From a virus, in IMG/VR virus record IMGVR_UViG_3300032291_001093, positions 1 through 55,815 of that record: a stretch of 55,815 nt of DNA. One strand, written 5' to 3'. This document shows, piece by piece, positions 53,686 to 55,815 of this stretch (its first letter is position 1; every line of letters starts with the position of its first letter). The position numbers and the translations under genes are program-made. The notes beneath the pieces were generated by a model that worked only from the letters and a program-made list of their open reading frames with translations, had not been told where the DNA came from and made no database searches.

Positions 53686-55815
53686 TCATTTTTTATCCAG
53701 CTTTTTTTTAGCATCAGACAAGTATTGCAGGGGACTTTTTGACTTTGGGGGTATTGAGTTAATTGACCCTGATCTTTTGTGGGTGCGAATTTCTTGTCTA
53801 AACTTGTCAAGCAATTTCGATCCAGCTTTTGTAGAGCCATTTCCAAGAGCAGCAACAATTTCGGAATCCAGGACATACTCCCCGTCGGCAAGCATTGCTG
53901 GAATATCGTCACTCTGTCCATCCCCAGGCCCCGCCACATGCGCTCCATGCCTAAAGTCACCACGCATTTTGCCGCCGTGGTTCATCAGTGGAACTGATAA
54001 GCCGCCTTGTGCATACTTTTGTGCTCTCACAGAACCACCAGCCGCCATTAGGGGAGGTACAAGTCCACCCTTCTTTGCAGCATAAGGCACATTCAACAAA
54101 TTATCAATAGCACTTTGGTAAACGGAACTATCCCGAGATTCGTCATCCTTTTTTCCTAAGCCTAGAATGTCATCTATAGACTCTGCTTTACCATAATTAT
54201 AGTATTTGTCCAAAGGATCGCTTGGCATTTGTGGGCTAATTTGTTGCATTGGAATACCTTCTGCGGCCGCTACGTTTCTATACAAAGAAAGAGGATCTAT
54301 AAATTGTTTTTGATTTTCTTTAGTCTTTAAAAACTGTGGGCCTAAAAATGACATAGCACCAATAGCTTGTGCAGCGTCTGATAAACCAACAAAACTAGGT
54401 TGTTTTGCAGTAGATGGCGTAGCTGCTTTGGCAGTTGTGGGCTTGGCTGTAGTAGTTGTAGTTGGTGTGGTTGGTGTGGTTGTAGTTGTGGTTGGTGTAC
54501 TTACCACCGCACCCGTATTTACATCAATTTTCTTGTCATCAATAACTACAGTACTGCTGTCAACAACTTGTACATTTTCGCCAGTTGTTTCTACTGCAAC
54601 AATTTCATCAGTAATGGGGTCTCTTGTAATTACTGCGCCGCTACCTGAAACTGTATCTGTAACGGTAGTTGTTGTTGTGCTTGCGCCGCCGCCAGAAGAT
54701 GTGCTAGTTGTAATTCCTGTATCATTATTTACATTTGTTGTAGTTTCTGTCTTGCCATCTGTTTGAGTTGTTGTAACAGTATTATTATTTGCATTAGTGG
54801 TGGTAACTGATGTTGCGCCTGTTTGAGGATCAACACTGGTTTCAACATTAATGTTTGGGTCTGCTTTAGAAACTTCTTGAGCAACAGTTGCTGGATTTTC
54901 CCCAGAATTTGTGGCATCAATTACTGTTTGATTGATGTCTTGATTGGTATTTGTCGAAACACCTTCTGATGACCCAGAAATAAAAGAATTGTCCAATATG
55001 TCAGCATTCACTTGCTCAACATTTTTTGACGTAACGTCAACTGGAGTTAATTCTGAACGATGAGCATAATTGTAAGAAGGCGTGCCAGGAACGTAGTCCC
55101 CAGTCATGCTTTTATAAAGTTCATTCAGATAGCGGGTATCTTCATCATCTCGGCTTGGATATTGACTAAGTTGATCAAAAATATCTTTTGCAAAACCTTG
55201 ATCCATTGCTTTTTTAGCAATATCAGCAATTTCAGGAACAGCAAGTGCACCACCTATCTCAACAGCATCTAAACCACCAACTTTAGAAATAATGTCTTTA
55301 AGAAGAGTGCTACTTGACTTTGCCGCAGGAACTTCTTTTGCTTCAACGTCTATAGTGGTTGTAGGCTTTGCCGCAGAGTCTTTAACTCCAAAAGCTTTGT
55401 TGAAAGCATCAAGGTCTCCAGATGTGGCATACATTTTTTCAGCCATTTTCAAGTACTCAGATGGATTTGTTTTAGCAAACAATCTCTCATATTGTTCTTG
55501 AGTTAGGTTTTGCGGTTTTCCATTAACCTCATAGCTGTAGCCTGATGTTTGATCTCCAGTAATTGGCGCAGCAACCAATTGACCCTTTCCGCTAGAGTCA
55601 TAAGAAATAACGCCAATAGATATGGGACGACCCGTTGAGTCAACCATTAATTGACCAGCTTTGGGTTGTGGAATTTCTGGCATGTAATTACCCGCAACCT
55701 GCACGTCAGGGGCTACTACAACCTCATTAATGGAACCAACATTTTCAACCGCAGTTTTTGTTGTACCCGCTACAGAATCCGCTACAGCCTTAGCTTCTTG
55801 GTCTGTTGCTCCAAG
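53686..55815 (-). CDS. DUF4214-containing large virion-type protein, C-terminal part
   Basis: This is the 3' portion of the gene that starts at 1695; a GTG at 55704 is probably internal and not a true start. After a folded-looking stretch comes a long Thr/Val/Asn-rich, low-complexity linker at about 54.4-54.9 kb with runs of T. The C-terminal 150 residues carry several KKGG or AGGS motifs and the segment DDIPAMLADGEYVLDSE, a motif I know from the C-termini of many phage tail and virion proteins. The tail ends in basic residues. The gene lies directly upstream of the three ejection-type proteins. Function is unassigned; virion structural or ejected protein is the best inference. Confidence 0.8.
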   Translation of the reverse strand, partial: LGATDQEAKAVADSVAGTTKTAVENVGSINEVVVAPDVQVAGNYMPEIPQPKAGQLMVDSTGRPISIGVISYDSSGKGQLVAAPITGDQTSGYSYEVNGKPQNLTQEQYERLFAKTNPSEYLKMAEKMYATSGDLDAFNKAFGVKDSAAKPTTTIDVEAKEVPAAKSSSTLLKDIISKVGGLDAVEIGGALAVPEIADIAKKAMDQGFAKDIFDQLSQYPSRDDEDTRYLNELYKSMTGDYVPGTPSYNYAHRSELTPVDVTSKNVEQVNADILDNSFISGSSEGVSTNTNQDINQTVIDATNSGENPATVAQEVSKADPNINVETSVDPQTGATSVTTTNANNNTVTTTQTDGKTETTTNVNNDTGITTSTSSGGGASTTTTTVTDTVSGSGAVITRDPITDEIVAVETTGENVQVVDSSTVVIDDKKIDVNTGAVVSTPTTTTTTPTTPTTTTTAKPTTAKAATPSTAKQPSFVGLSDAAQAIGAMSFLGPQFLKTKENQKQFIDPLSLYRNVAAAEGIPMQQISPQMPSDPLDKYYNYGKAESIDDILGLGKKDDESRDSSVYQSAIDNLLNVPYAAKKGGLVPPLMAAGGSVRAQKYAQGGLSVPLMNHGGKMRGDFRHGAHVAGPGDGQSDDIPAMLADGEYVLDSEIVAALGNGSTKAGSKLLDKFRQEIRTHKRSGSINSIPPKSKSPLQYLSDAKKKLDKK
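55693..55815. repeat. Terminal direct repeat, right copy
   Basis: Exact duplicate of positions 1-123. Removing one copy gives a circle of 55,692 bases. Confidence 0.95.

Noticed and set aside
54400-54766. Plus-strand Val/Cys-rich frames opposite the Thr-rich linker
   Set aside because: They are antisense to simple Thr/Val codons (ACT, GTT) of the large gene and have no start context.
1-55815. CRISPR array, tRNA genes, integrase, reverse transcriptase (diversity-generating element)
   Set aside because: I looked for direct repeats with spacers, tRNA-like cloverleafs, tyrosine or serine recombinase motifs and RT motifs near the fibre genes and saw none; a dedicated tRNA search was not possible.

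Overview
The window is a complete or nearly complete tailed-phage genome, most likely a podovirus. The evidence is a P22-type virion module: portal, scaffold, coat, gp4-like adaptors, a gp10-like protein and three ejection-type proteins. The last 123 bases repeat the first 123 exactly, inside one reading frame that stays in phase across the join, so the record is a circular map of 55,692 unique bases cut in the middle of a gene. I see no integrase, CI-type repressor, tRNA or CRISPR, so a lytic phage is the simplest reading. The host cannot be named from the sequence. The codon style and protein families suggest a freshwater Gram-negative bacterium, perhaps a betaproteobacterium; that is inference.

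Layout. (1) The late operon is on the minus strand. It runs from about 35.4 kb down to 1, across the join, and on from 55.7 kb down to 49.95 kb, ending at a strong terminator at 49852-49878. In transcription order it holds small and large terminase, a structured non-coding stretch (31.83-32.33 kb), a 722-aa virion-type protein, portal, a GroES-like co-chaperonin, scaffold, major capsid protein, head accessory genes, an adaptor, a large set of fibre and fibre-associated genes (9-19 kb), a lysis cassette (7.1-8.7 kb), a second adaptor, a gp10-like protein, two DUF4214 proteins and three ejection-type proteins, the last with a lytic transglycosylase domain. (2) A short plus-strand pair (35.4-37.0 kb) encodes an HslV-like Ntn peptidase and a metallophosphatase with an N-terminal HTH. 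(3) A minus-strand block (37.0-46.7 kb) holds about twenty tiny overlapping genes, several membrane-spanning, then replication and DNA-processing genes: Ref-like nuclease, RusA, C5 DNA methyltransferase, RecA-fold helicase and a DUF1376 replication protein. (4) A plus-strand early block (46.8-49.9 kb) encodes an ssDNA-binding-type protein, an HNH endonuclease and a PD-(D/E)XK nuclease.

Most notable. The large terminase carries a 277-aa intein exactly at its Walker B motif. A complete HNH/zinc-finger endonuclease is encoded inside that intein in a different reading frame, so the homing nuclease appears overprinted on the intein instead of fused to it. A second case of same-strand overlapping coding is the C5 methyltransferase, which contains a 304-aa ORF in another frame. 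A palindrome of the form TTTAAC-N5-GTTAAA occurs at four intergenic positions, including both divergent control regions, and sits over a good promoter beside a Cro-like gene; this looks like the phage's early regulon. The non-coding stretch after terL contains two long inverted repeats interleaved as B-A-B'-A', a pseudoknot or switch topology. Other points are the phage HslV-like and GroES-like proteins, a tandem gene duplication broken by one in-frame TAG, and a C-terminal SGG(T/V)F signature shared by three fibre genes.
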